A stretch of 25,802 nucleotides of DNA, taken from contig JBOGFI010000153.1 in the NCBI GenBank assembly GCA_050743365.1, positions 1 through 25,802 on the forward strand, written 5' to 3'. Below, in pieces: positions 15,108-22,247 of the stretch. Under the pieces are notes generated by a model. The model was not told where the DNA came from and ran no database searches. It was given only the letters and a program-made list of their open reading frames with translations. Source of the DNA: JBOGFI01 sp050743365. Its GTDB lineage: Bacteria; Actinomycetota; Acidimicrobiia; IMCC26256; JACDBD01. The first letter of the stretch is position 1. Each line of letters begins with the position of its first letter. The position numbers and the translations under genes are program-made.

Positions 15108-16016
15108 TCAGTCGGCCTCGACGCGCGCGAGCACGACCGTCGGGCGCACCGCCGCGCGGCGGCGCTCGTAGACGGCGAGCAGGTCGCCGTCCGGCCCGAC
15201 CATCGCGAACGGGCCCGGCCCGGCCAGCTCCTCGGCGGGACCGAGCGCGGGCGCGGGGAAGGTGACACCGTGCGCAACCGCCCGGGCCTGCTCGGCGTCG
15301 ACGTCGACCCGCTGGAGGTCGCGCGTGGCGTCGACCGGCGGTAGCACCACTCTCCCGGGGTCGGCTTCAATCGCCTCGATGGTGTGCGCCTCTTCGAGCA
15401 CGAACGACCCGACGCGCAACCGTCGCAACGACGCCAGGTGCGCGCACCCGCCCAGCGCGGCGCCGAGGTCGGCGGCCAGCGACCGGACGTAGGTGCCGCT
15501 GCTGCACTCCACCAGCGCGGTCGCGACCGGGTACGAGCCGGGCTCGAAGTCCTCTACGTCGAAGCGATCGACCCGCACCCGGCGCGGCGCGCGCTCCACG
15601 TCTTCCCCTCGCCGGGCGAGCTCATGGAGGCGGCGACCGCCCACCTTGACCGCCGACACCATCGGGGGGACCTGCTCGATCTCGCCGACGAAGCCGCGGG
15701 CGGCGGCCTCGACCTCGTCGCGGGTGAGTGGCATGGGCCGGCGGTCGAGCACGTCGCCCGCGCCGTCCAGGGTGCTGGTGGCCACGCCGAAGGCGATGTC
15801 GCCCCGGTACGCCTTGCCCGCGTCCTGGAGGAAGCGGAGTAGCCGGGTCACGCGCCCGAGGCCGACGAGCAGCACCCCCGTCGCGTCGGGGTCGAGCGTG
15901 CCCGCGTGCCCGACGCGGCGCTGGCCGTAGACCTTGCGGAGCTTGGCGACCACGTCGTGCGACGTCCACTGCGCCGGCTTGTCGACGACCACCAGACCGT
16001 GCGTGGCGAGCGGCAC
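15108..16016 (-). CDS. truB: tRNA pseudouridine(55) synthase
   Basis: Isomerises U55 in the T loop of tRNAs. The 302-residue protein has the catalytic motif GHAGTLDPDATGVL with Asp42, the KAYRGDIAFG segment, PPMVSAVKVGGRRLHELARRG and SSGTYVRSLAADLG, all typical of the family, and a short C-terminal PUA-like extension. It starts at GTG 16016, 4 nt after the nrnA stop. It is part of the ylxP-rbfA-nrnA-truB-ribF string. Confidence 0.97.
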   Translation of the reverse strand: MPLATHGLVVVDKPAQWTSHDVVAKLRKVYGQRRVGHAGTLDPDATGVLLVGLGRVTRLLRFLQDAGKAYRGDIAFGVATSTLDGAGDVLDRRPMPLTRDEVEAAARGFVGEIEQVPPMVSAVKVGGRRLHELARRGEDVERAPRRVRVDRFDVEDFEPGSYPVATALVECSSGTYVRSLAADLGAALGGCAHLASLRRLRVGSFVLEEAHTIEAIEADPGRVVLPPVDATRDLQRVDVDAEQARAVAHGVTFPAPALGPAEELAGPGPFAMVGPDGDLLAVYERRRAAVRPTVVLARVEAD

Positions 16017-16020
16017 CGGC

Positions 16021-17016
16021 TCAGCCCGTGTTCGGTAGGGCCTGCTGCACGCGCGCGACGACTTCCTCGATGGTGTCGCTCGACGTGAACCCGGCTGCGA
16101 ACCGGTGGCCGCCGCCGCCCTCGGCCTCGGCGATCCGACGGACGTCGACGGCGCCGAGCGAGCGGAGGCTCACCCGCACGGTGCCGCCGGCCTCCTCCTT
16201 GAGGACGCAGCTGATCTCGGCCTCGGCGGTACGGCGCACGATGTCGATGAGGCCCTCGACCTCCTCCATGGTCACGCCGTGCTCGCGGAGGTCGTCCTGG
16301 GTCACCGCCGTCCACACGAAGCGGCGCTCGCGCACGAGGCGGGCGCGCTCGAGCACGTCGCCCAGCAGCTTCAGGTACGCGAACCGGTGTTCCTCGAACA
16401 GGGTGCGGCTCAGGGTCGACACGGGGACGTCGTACTCGACGAGCTCGCGCGCCATGTCGAACACCGCCGGCGTGGTGGTGTCGTACTGGAACCGGCCGGT
16501 GTCGCAGACGAGCGCGGTGTAGAGGCATACGGCCGCGTCGTGGTTCAGCGGGAGGCCGAGCGCGGCGATGAGCCGGTGCACAAGCGACCCGCTCGCGGCC
16601 GCGTCGGGGTCGATCACGTTGATCGTGCCGTAGCGGTCGTTGGAGATGTGGTGGTCGATCACGATGAGCTCGCCGGCTGCCTTGGCCGGCGGCTCGAGGT
16701 CGCCCAGGCGGTCGATCGAGCCGCAGTCGAACGTCATCATGACCTCGGGCTCGCGGGGGAACTCCGCCGGTGGGACGAGCAGGTCGAGGCCGGGAAGCTC
16801 GCGGTAGTGGGGCGCGACGACGAACGGGCTCGGGAACGAGGCCACGCAGTCGCGTCGCGCTGCCCGCAGCACGTGGAAGAGGCCGAGCGTGGAGCCGAGG
16901 GCGTCGCCATCGGGGCTCACGTGGCAGGCGAGGGCGACCTGCGACGCGCCGTTCATCGCGGCGACGGCGCGTGCGAGCTCGGAGTCGACCTCGGAGCTGG
17001 TCGTGCGCTCGCTCAC
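16021..17016 (-). CDS. nrnA: DHH/DHHA1 phosphoesterase (NrnA-like nanoRNase / pAp phosphatase)
   Basis: A bifunctional oligoribonuclease and 3'-phosphoadenosine 5'-phosphate phosphatase type enzyme. The 331-residue protein shows the metal-binding motifs HVSPDGDALGS (32-42), FDCGSIDR (with Asp97) and DHH (121-123), and a DHHA1 C-terminal domain ending in GGGGHRFAAGF. GTG 17016 overlaps the rbfA stop by 4 nt (GTGA) and follows a strong GGAGG, which fixes the start inside a longer open frame. It degrades the di- to pentanucleotides left by RNase J and PNPase, both encoded nearby. Confidence 0.94.
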   Translation of the reverse strand: MSERTTSSEVDSELARAVAAMNGASQVALACHVSPDGDALGSTLGLFHVLRAARRDCVASFPSPFVVAPHYRELPGLDLLVPPAEFPREPEVMMTFDCGSIDRLGDLEPPAKAAGELIVIDHHISNDRYGTINVIDPDAAASGSLVHRLIAALGLPLNHDAAVCLYTALVCDTGRFQYDTTTPAVFDMARELVEYDVPVSTLSRTLFEEHRFAYLKLLGDVLERARLVRERRFVWTAVTQDDLREHGVTMEEVEGLIDIVRRTAEAEISCVLKEEAGGTVRVSLRSLGAVDVRRIAEAEGGGGHRFAAGFTSSDTIEEVVARVQQALPNTG

Positions 17017-17399
17017 CTGCCCTCCACCTCCTGGCCCTCTCCTTCGTGCAGGCCGCGGATGATCTCCTCGACCCGCTGGCCCTGGGCGATGGCGGGATCT
17101 TCGCGGAAAACGAGGTCGGGGAGGTACTTGAGGCGGACCTCGCGGCCGAGCACGGCTCGCAGGTGTCGCCCCGCGCGCTGGAGTGCGCTGCGGGTCTCCT
17201 CGTGCTGCTCTTCGGGCCCGAGCACCGAGTAGTAGACGGTGGCATGGCGCAGGTCGGGGCTCACCTTCACGCCGGTGAGCGTGACGAAGCCGAGGCGCGG
17301 GTCGGAGAGGCGCTCGACCTCGTCGGCGAGCGTCTCGAGCACGACCTCGTTCACTCGGGCGGTGCGGGGGTAGCGGCGAGGCGGGTGCGGGCGCGTCAC
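17013..17399 (-). CDS. rbfA: 30S ribosome-binding factor A
   Basis: A 128-residue KH-like factor for late 16S 5'-end maturation of the 30S subunit. Recognisable segments are RVNEVVLETLADEVERLSDPRLGF near the N-terminus, the strand pair VTLTGVKVSPDLRHATVYYSVLG, and the C-terminal VRLKYLPDLVFREDPAI. GTG 17399 overlaps the ylxP stop (GTGA), and an ORF extension to 17570 is low-complexity antisense. Both overlaps indicate coupled translation ylxP-rbfA-nrnA. Confidence 0.95.
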   Translation of the reverse strand: MTRPHPPRRYPRTARVNEVVLETLADEVERLSDPRLGFVTLTGVKVSPDLRHATVYYSVLGPEEQHEETRSALQRAGRHLRAVLGREVRLKYLPDLVFREDPAIAQGQRVEEIIRGLHEGEGQEVEGR

Positions 17400-17713
17400 G
17401 GCAGATGCTCCTCGCCGAGGCCGGCGCTCCCGTCGAGGTAGGCGGTCTCGGCGTCGAGGAGCTCCACGTCGGGACGGGTGTCGACGAAGCGCCGGACGTT
17501 CTCGATGACGTCGTGCAGCTGCCGGTCGCTCTCGGCCACCACCGCCACCGCGATGGCGGCCCGCTGCCACTGAGCGTGGTGGTCGACCTCGGCGACGGAC
17601 AGGCGGTACCGGTGGCGCAGCCCCTCCACGATGGGGCGGACGGCGGCGCGCTTGGCCTTGAGCGACCGGCTGGCCGGCACATGGAGGTCGAAGCAGACCG
17701 CGGCCGCGTGCAC
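17396..17713 (-). CDS. ylxP: DUF503 family protein YlxP
   Basis: A 105-residue protein with the DUF503 signature: a beta strand (AAAVCFDLHVPASRSLKAKR), then RLSVAEVDHHAQWQRAAIAVAVV. YlxP is a small protein of unclear function encoded between infB and rbfA in Firmicutes and actinobacteria, implicated with ribosome maturation only by association. GTG 17713 gives the expected start; the upstream extension to 17995 is antisense to unrelated sequence. Here the next gene upstream is not infB but a MazF-like toxin gene, 40 nt away. Confidence 0.88.
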   Translation of the reverse strand: MHAAAVCFDLHVPASRSLKAKRAAVRPIVEGLRHRYRLSVAEVDHHAQWQRAAIAVAVVAESDRQLHDVIENVRRFVDTRPDVELLDAETAYLDGSAGLGEEHLP

Positions 17714-17753
17714 GGGACCATCTTCGCGCTCGTGCGGTCGTCCACCCGACTCA

Positions 17754-18074
17754 CTAGCGGATGTCGAGCGCGAACCTGAGCGCCCGGTCGAGCTCGGATC
17801 GCTTGGCTTCCTCGAGGCGCCCGACCGGGTCACGATCGAGCAGGTGACGTGGGAGTCGGGCAACGTCGTCGCAGTTGATGACGCCCTCGGCGGGTAGTCC
17901 TTGGTCGGGGCCCACGGCGACCTCGGATCGGAGTCCCCGAACCGATCGGCTGACCGCAGCGACGGTGATCCGCTCGAGCACGGGGATCGCGGCATCGCGG
18001 GTGAGCACGCAGACCGGCCGTCTGCCCATGGGCTCGGGGGCGTCGGCCCACACGATGTCGCCTCGGCTTACCAC
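17754..18074 (-). CDS. MazF/PemK family toxin (mRNA interferase)
   Basis: A 106-residue endoribonuclease toxin of the MazF/PemK family. The N-terminal RGDIVWADAPEPMGRRPVCVLTRD is the family hallmark, followed by the ITVAAVSRSVRGLRSEVAVG strands and the VINCDDV segment near the expected catalytic Ser/Thr position. GTG 18074 overlaps the antitoxin stop by 7 nt, typical of a coupled antitoxin-toxin pair. It would cleave mRNA at a short, unknown sequence when the antitoxin is lost. It sits directly upstream of ylxP with no terminator seen between them. Confidence 0.92.
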   Translation of the reverse strand: MVSRGDIVWADAPEPMGRRPVCVLTRDAAIPVLERITVAAVSRSVRGLRSEVAVGPDQGLPAEGVINCDDVARLPRHLLDRDPVGRLEEAKRSELDRALRFALDIR

Positions 18075-18313
18075 GGCTCCATCGTCTCGGTCGCGAGCTT
18101 GGTGTACGCCTCGTTGATGGCCGGGTCCTCGGGTTGCTCCGTGTACGCCCGGCGGTACTCCTCCGCGACCTGCCGTTCCTCGTCGTCGTCGATGAGCGCT
18201 TGGATCGCCTCCCGCACCGCCGCGGTCCGGTTCTCGAACTTTCCCCGACCGACGTACTCGTCGAGCTTCGCCAGCATCTCGTCCGGGAGACGGAGCGCAA
18301 TCTGCTTCGTCAT
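18068..18313 (-). CDS. Ribbon-helix-helix antitoxin of the MazF-like toxin
   Basis: An 81-residue protein. Residues 1-45 form an RHH DNA-binding fold (KQIALRLPDEMLAKLDEYV, then NRTAAVREAIQALI); the acidic C-terminal half (EDPAINEAYTKLATETMEPW) is the likely toxin-wrapping segment. ATG 18313 is chosen over the ORF start at 18355 because a TATACT box sits 6 nt before it, which also removes an Arg-rich unconserved leader. The antitoxin should repress its own promoter together with the toxin. Confidence 0.88.
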   Translation of the reverse strand: MTKQIALRLPDEMLAKLDEYVGRGKFENRTAAVREAIQALIDDDEERQVAEEYRRAYTEQPEDPAINEAYTKLATETMEPW

Positions 18314-18325
18314 ACAGTTAGTATA
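18314..18325 (-). promoter_or_regulatory. -10 box of the toxin-antitoxin operon (leaderless)
   Basis: TATACT on the minus strand (18325-18320) is followed by 6 nt and the antitoxin ATG. The self-complementary GTATAC (18321-18326) overlaps it and may be part of the RHH operator. No convincing -35 box. Confidence 0.55.
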
Positions 18326-18365
18326 CCGTCTGCGCCGGAGGCCCCGGCGCGCCAATCTCGGGGGC

Positions 18366-18378
18366 TACGGTCCGGCAG
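18366..18378 (+). promoter_or_regulatory. Candidate -10 box of the GH5-like gene (leaderless)
   Basis: TACGGT (18366-18371) is 7 nt before the ATG at 18379, the same hexamer and nearly the same spacing as in front of the second TetR gene. No ribosome-binding site precedes the ATG. Confidence 0.4.
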
Positions 18379-19917
18379 ATGGCGCGGCGGGTCGTGACGG
18401 TGGCATTGGTGGTGACCCTGCTGGCCGCCGGCGGGAATGAAGTCGAGCGGCCGGATCGCTCCTCGGGCGGGCTGCCCGCGCTGCACGCTGAGCCGGATCC
18501 GGGGAACGGCGGGCGCATCGTCGACGATAAGGGCCGCGAGGTCCTGCTGCGGGGCGTGAATGTCAACGCCCTGGCCGAGTACTGGGAGGGCACCGACTTC
18601 CGCACGACGTTCCCGTTGAAGAAGGACGACCCGGCCCGCATGGCGTCCATCGGCTGGAACACGGTTCGCCTCCTGCTCTCGTGGTCGAGGGTCGAGCCCG
18701 AGCCCGGCCGGTACGACGAGCGCTACCTCGACCGGGTCGCCCGCGTCGTGAACCGGCTAGCGGCGGTCGGCATCTACACGATCATCGACCTGCACCAGGA
18801 CGCCTGGGGCGCGACGCTCGCGGGCCGGGCCGACGAGCAGTGCGGGCCGCCGCAAACGCCCGCGCTGGGATGGGACGGCGCGCCCGGATGGGCGACACTC
18901 GACGGCGGCGCGGCGCGGTGCTGGAACGGCATCCGCGAGCTCAGCCCCGCGGTGACGGCGGCGTGGGACGCGTTCTTCGCCGATCAGCCGGCGGCGGATG
19001 GCATCGGCGTGCAGACGCACTACGTCGAGATGCTCGGCCACGTCGCCGAGCGCTTCGCCGACGACCCCACCGTCGCCGGCTACGACCTCATGAACGAGCC
19101 CAACGCGTTCAGCAACGAGCACCAGGCCGCGCTGTCCGCCTTGTACGAGCAGGCTCTCGCCGCGATCCGAGCGGGTGAGGAGGCTGGCGGCGGGTTCCCG
19201 CACCTGGTGCTGTTCGAGCCGTCGGCGTTGTGGTCGGCGACCGGCCGGGGCGCGCCACCCGACTTCACCCGCGACGAGAACGCGGTGTACGCGCCCCACC
19301 TCTACACCGGCGGGTTCACCGGCGGGCCCATCACCGCCGAGGCGTTCACCATCGCACGCGAGGAGGCGCGCGCCTTCGGCGGAGCGCCGGTGCTGTCGGG
19401 CGAGTGGGGCGCCGACCCCGAGCGTGCGGGACCGGCCGGCGACGGCTACTTCGTCGAGCACCAACGCCTCCAGGACGAGTTCCGGGTGAGCGCCACGCTC
19501 TGGACCTGGCGGGAGAGCTGCGGCGATCCCCACAAGGCGGGCGACGTGCGCGCCGGCGAGGTTCCCGAGGTCTGGGGCGAGTTCGAGGTCGACTGCGCCG
19601 ACAACTCGGTCACCGGGATTCGCAACGACCTCGTCGGCGACCTGACCCGGGGCTACGTCCGGGCCGCGCCGGGCCGGTTGACCGCGACCGCGTATGACCC
19701 GGTCGCCGGCGCCCTGGTCGCCTCGGGCGAGGCGCCCGACGACGATGGGCCAGGACCGCTGATCGCGTTCCATCCCGGGCCGCGCACCAAGGATGTGAAG
19801 CTGACGGTGGAAGGGCTGGCCGACCCCGAGCTCCAGCAGGTCGAGGGCAGCGGAGTCCTCATCCGCGCCCGGCCCACCGGCGGTCCCTGGGAGCTCCGGG
19901 TCGAACTGCGTTCGTGA
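18379..19917 (+). CDS. Secreted GH5-like glycosidase (endoglycoceramidase-like)
   Basis: A 512-residue glycoside hydrolase. After a hydrophobic N-terminal signal (about 1-20) comes a GH5 barrel opening with GRIVDDKGREVLLRGVNVNALAEYW, then DLHQDAWG (137-144), the acid/base Glu240 in DLMNEPNAF and the nucleophile Glu342 in LSGEWGADP, and a C-terminal beta domain (about 420-512). The opening motif and HQDAW are those of endoglycoceramidase-like GH5 enzymes, which cleave the glycan from glycosphingolipids; the true substrate is unknown. The end of the signal reads LLAAGGN, so the lipobox position has Gly, not Cys, and lipid anchoring is not expected. It is divergent from the toxin-antitoxin operon. 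Confidence 0.85.
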   Translation: MARRVVTVALVVTLLAAGGNEVERPDRSSGGLPALHAEPDPGNGGRIVDDKGREVLLRGVNVNALAEYWEGTDFRTTFPLKKDDPARMASIGWNTVRLLLSWSRVEPEPGRYDERYLDRVARVVNRLAAVGIYTIIDLHQDAWGATLAGRADEQCGPPQTPALGWDGAPGWATLDGGAARCWNGIRELSPAVTAAWDAFFADQPAADGIGVQTHYVEMLGHVAERFADDPTVAGYDLMNEPNAFSNEHQAALSALYEQALAAIRAGEEAGGGFPHLVLFEPSALWSATGRGAPPDFTRDENAVYAPHLYTGGFTGGPITAEAFTIAREEARAFGGAPVLSGEWGADPERAGPAGDGYFVEHQRLQDEFRVSATLWTWRESCGDPHKAGDVRAGEVPEVWGEFEVDCADNSVTGIRNDLVGDLTRGYVRAAPGRLTATAYDPVAGALVASGEAPDDDGPGPLIAFHPGPRTKDVKLTVEGLADPELQQVEGSGVLIRARPTGGPWELRVELRS

Positions 19918-19964
19918 TCTCCACGACAGCGAGCGCCTTTTTGCGCGGTGTCAGGGGAGCCGGG

Positions 19965-20057
19965 CTGCTCGAGATAGCCGCCGTACGAGCGGCCGTCGTC
20001 GCGCAGGATGTTGCAGTAGTTCCAGAGCCGCTGGACCAGGCCGTTCGAATCGCTCAT
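19965..20057 (-). pseudogene. Stub of a type I restriction-modification methyltransferase gene (hsdM)
   Basis: The first 31 codons from ATG 20057 read like the conserved N-terminus of HsdM: LVQRLWNYCNILRDDG and then SYGGYLEQ. In intact proteins a LTYLLFLKM-type segment follows; here the similarity stops after codon 31 and the frame continues as Pro/Ser/Arg-rich antisense of the GH5 gene to 19653. A GGGAAGG ribosome site is still present 5-6 nt before the ATG. This looks like the remnant of a deleted type I system. It lies 13 bp after the DUF222-HNH gene and in the same direction. Confidence 0.7.
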
Positions 20058-20070
20058 CGTGGCCTTCCCG

Positions 20071-21468
20071 CTAGCTCAGTCGGCTCCGCGGGTCCAGACC
20101 CCACTCCCAGGAGGGATCCTCGCTCTCATCCGGCGTGCGTTCCGCGGAACGCTTTCGCGCCCACATCAGGTCGTCGGTGGCAAGGCTGAGGTCGAGCAGA
20201 TCGCCGGCCCAGAGAGAGCCGCAGGTCTCGGCAGTGATGCGAAGACCGGCTTCGGCATTGAGCTCCTCGATACTCGGAGCGGCCTGATCGACAGCTCTGT
20301 AGGCCGGCGCGGGGTCGATCGGTGTGCCGTCAGGACGGGAGAACTGGGGCTCGCCGGCTTCGTCGAGCTCGAGACCGTATCCACCCTCGTGAACACAGCG
20401 GTGATGGAACCAGCACAACCCGATGAGGTTGGCGAGGGACGTCTCGCCGCCGCGTGCGTGGTGCTCGACGTGGTGGATCTCGGCGACCGGGCGGTCGCAG
20501 CCGGGGAAGCGACAGCCCTTGTCACGAGAGTGCAACGCCCTCCGCAGGGGTGTCGGGATGGTGCGCGTCTTGCGTCCCACTGCGAGCGGGTTGCCGTCGG
20601 CGTCGTCCAGCATGGCGACGAGGCCCGCGTCGCAGGCAAATCGTCGTGCGGTCTCCGGAGCGAGGGCAGGTCCGGCTTCGAGCTCGCACCGCCCGTCGGC
20701 GTCGTCAGCCAGTGTCGCGACGTCGACGTGTGCTACCACCAGGTAGCGGTCGCCGCCCAATCGGACATTGGGCTCGCTCACGAGAACGGTCTCCGCCATC
20801 GCCACGAACGCGTCGGCACGGCGGGCCGCCGCCGGGGAGTTGGCACGTCGGGTTTCCGGATCATCGCTGGCCGCGGGGCGTTCCGCGGAACGCACTTTTT
20901 CCACAGCCTCGAGGGCGGCGAGCACGGCCCGGCCCTCCTCGGGGTCGAGGCGGGCGGTGATGAGCAAGCTCCCATCGTCGTCCCACCGGGACCGGAGGTA
21001 GCGGCGCTCATGACGGGCGTTCGCCTCTTCGATCTCCTCGTCGCGACGGAGGCACGAGCTGTAACCCCGAACCAGCCGCTCGAGCTGGGCCCCCGTCGCG
21101 TGGCGAGCCCACGTCACAAGGGTCTCCTCCGTCGACCGCTCCGCGACCCTCGTAAGGGCGCGGACCTGTGAGTACGACGGCTCCCCGTTGGAGAAGGCCT
21201 CGGTGATGAGCGGAAGACCCTCGAGGGCGCGGGCCACGCGCACCTTCTCCTGGGCGGAGCGGCGGGCGATGCCGCACTTCCACCCCAGCCACATCGCGCA
21301 CGACCAGCAGCCCCACTGCTCGTAGCCCTTGCGCCGGTCGTATTCGGCGACGTTCAAGAGCCAACGGCACTCGGCGGAGGCCAGATGGCCCGCCTGGCTG
21401 ACGATGTCGGCCTCCAGCCGTTCCAGCGGCAGGCACGCCGCCCGCTCCGCCACTTCCTGCACGTCCAT
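20071..21468 (-). CDS. DUF222 / HNH endonuclease domain protein (13E12 repeat family type)
   Basis: A 465-residue protein with an N-terminal DUF222 region (about 15-300, with AECRWLLNVAEYDRR and EPSYSQVRALTRVA) and a C-terminal HNH nuclease: CRFPGCDRP (319-327), the IHHVEHHARGGETSLANL core and CWFHHRCVHEGG. The Cys pairs and His residues of the HNH zinc finger are all present, so it should be active. Members are numerous in actinobacteria (13E12 family in mycobacteria) and are of unclear role; several mycobacterial ones are LexA-controlled. ATG 21468 follows AGGGAGG; the GTG at 21495 is less likely. An SOS box lies 63 bp upstream. Confidence 0.93.
   Translation of the reverse strand: MDVQEVAERAACLPLERLEADIVSQAGHLASAECRWLLNVAEYDRRKGYEQWGCWSCAMWLGWKCGIARRSAQEKVRVARALEGLPLITEAFSNGEPSYSQVRALTRVAERSTEETLVTWARHATGAQLERLVRGYSSCLRRDEEIEEANARHERRYLRSRWDDDGSLLITARLDPEEGRAVLAALEAVEKVRSAERPAASDDPETRRANSPAAARRADAFVAMAETVLVSEPNVRLGGDRYLVVAHVDVATLADDADGRCELEAGPALAPETARRFACDAGLVAMLDDADGNPLAVGRKTRTIPTPLRRALHSRDKGCRFPGCDRPVAEIHHVEHHARGGETSLANLIGLCWFHHRCVHEGGYGLELDEAGEPQFSRPDGTPIDPAPAYRAVDQAAPSIEELNAEAGLRITAETCGSLWAGDLLDLSLATDDLMWARKRSAERTPDESEDPSWEWGLDPRSRLS
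20137..20152. repeat. 16-bp perfect palindrome, copy 1
   Basis: GCGTTCCGCGGAACGC. In the 3' part of the DUF222-HNH gene, encoding R-S-A-E-R on the minus strand. A second perfect copy is at 20878-20893, and single-mismatch copies are at 22720-22735 and 23585-23600. Confidence 0.7.
20878..20893. repeat. 16-bp perfect palindrome, copy 2
   Basis: Identical to the copy at 20137, in the same reading frame (R-S-A-E-R) of the same gene. Confidence 0.7.
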
Positions 21469-21530
21469 CTCGACCTCCCTGGGTCGTCGCGTCACCAGGA
21501 CCGAGGGGAAAGAGGACGCCAGGAGCCTGC

Positions 21531-21551
21531 CCGAACGTCAGTTCGAGTGTA
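21531..21551 (-). promoter_or_regulatory. LexA (SOS) box and -10 region of the DUF222-HNH gene
   Basis: CGAAC-GTCA-GTTCGA (21532-21546) matches the actinobacterial SOS box TCGAAC-N4-GTTCGA at 11 of 12 fixed positions. On the minus strand TACACT (21551-21546) fits a -10 box, so the LexA site covers the expected transcription start. The distance to the ATG is 63 nt. Confidence 0.75.
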
Positions 21552-21666
21552 GCACTCCCCGGCACCGAACGGCAGCCGAGAAACACAGCATTTGGGCTGG
21601 TCAGAGGGCATCCGCGGTAGTGGGTCAGTTGTTTTTGGCCGGGAAGGCGCGAAAATCGACCTGCCG

Positions 21667-21849
21667 ATGAATGTCCGTGACGAGGACCTGGACGAATACC
21701 TCGCTGCCCTCGACGCTGGCTGGCGAGCGATCGCACTCGTCATGATCATCGTTGCCCTCGCTCTGCTGGTAGCAGCGGCTGCCGCGCTTCTGGCCTTCTT
21801 CGAGCTGTACCCCAGTTGGCTGACCCGAGGCTTCCCCAAGCCGGCTTGA
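21667..21849 (+). CDS. Small single-pass membrane protein
   Basis: A 60-residue protein, not recognised as any family. Residues 1-18 are acidic and helical (RDEDLDEYLAALDAG), residues about 21-45 form one strongly hydrophobic helix (IALVMIIVALALLVAAAAALLAF is interrupted by no charge), and a short basic tail ends in TRGFPKPA. The ATG at 21667 is preferred to a TTG at 21592, which adds a Gly-rich unlikely leader; the ribosome site is weak. It is followed after 22 nt by the KGG protein gene in the same direction, and lies in an AT-richer spot than its surroundings. Confidence 0.6.
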   Translation: MNVRDEDLDEYLAALDAGWRAIALVMIIVALALLVAAAAALLAFFELYPSWLTRGFPKPA

Positions 21850-21871
21850 CCGAGGCAGTACGGCCAGGCCG

Positions 21872-22120
21872 ATGCCTGACCGCTCACGCAAGAGGCCGCG
21901 GGACATGAACGCTCTGGCCGCGCAGATCGTGGGGGAAGCCACCGACGAGGACAAGGCCCCGCACAACCCCTACGAGGGGAAGGACCCGGCTGCGGTCGAG
22001 CTCGGCCGACGCGGCGGGCTCAAGGGCGGGAAGGCCCGGGCGAAGAAACTCACCGCCAAGCAGCGGTCAGAGATCGCTCGGCGAGCCGCGCGGAGCCGCT
22101 GGGGAGATCGTCGCTCCTGA
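21872..22120 (+). CDS. Small basic KGG-motif protein
   Basis: An 82-residue, Lys/Arg-rich protein. The N-terminus (KRPRDMNALAAQIVGEAT) and the core AAVELGRRGGLKGGKARAKK followed by RSEIARRAARSRW match a widespread family of short proteins sometimes annotated as histone H1-like or KGG repeat proteins, often near mobile or accessory genes. Biochemical function is not established; DNA or RNA binding is plausible from charge. ATG 21872 is used because the family N-terminus begins before the internal ATG 21905. Likely co-transcribed with the small membrane protein. Confidence 0.8.
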   Translation: MPDRSRKRPRDMNALAAQIVGEATDEDKAPHNPYEGKDPAAVELGRRGGLKGGKARAKKLTAKQRSEIARRAARSRWGDRRS

Positions 22121-22247
22121 GATATCACCCGCTTCCGTGCTGACCGCCTCCGCGATTTCGAGGCCGACGTGCCGCGTCGACGCCACTGACACCTACCGTC
22201 GAGCCCGGCTCCTCGCGATCGTGGAAGAGCTCGCCTCGTGGCGCGCG
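22121..22247. other. Gap with no gene recognised
   Basis: 127 bp between two convergent genes. A plus-strand frame here encodes a protein-like stretch (DTYRRARLLAIVEELASW) before running into antisense of the next gene; too short to call, possibly a gene remnant. No terminator hairpin seen. Confidence 0.3.

Noticed and set aside
19901..19914. Second SOS-like site TCGAAC-TGC-GTTCG
   Set aside because: The spacer is 3 nt rather than 4, and it is inside the 3' end of the GH5 coding region.
20043..20083. tRNA-like pieces GTTCGAATC and GCTAGCTCAGTCGG
   Set aside because: They occur in reversed order, without acceptor or anticodon stems, and are explained by the hsdM stub start and the end of the DUF222 gene.
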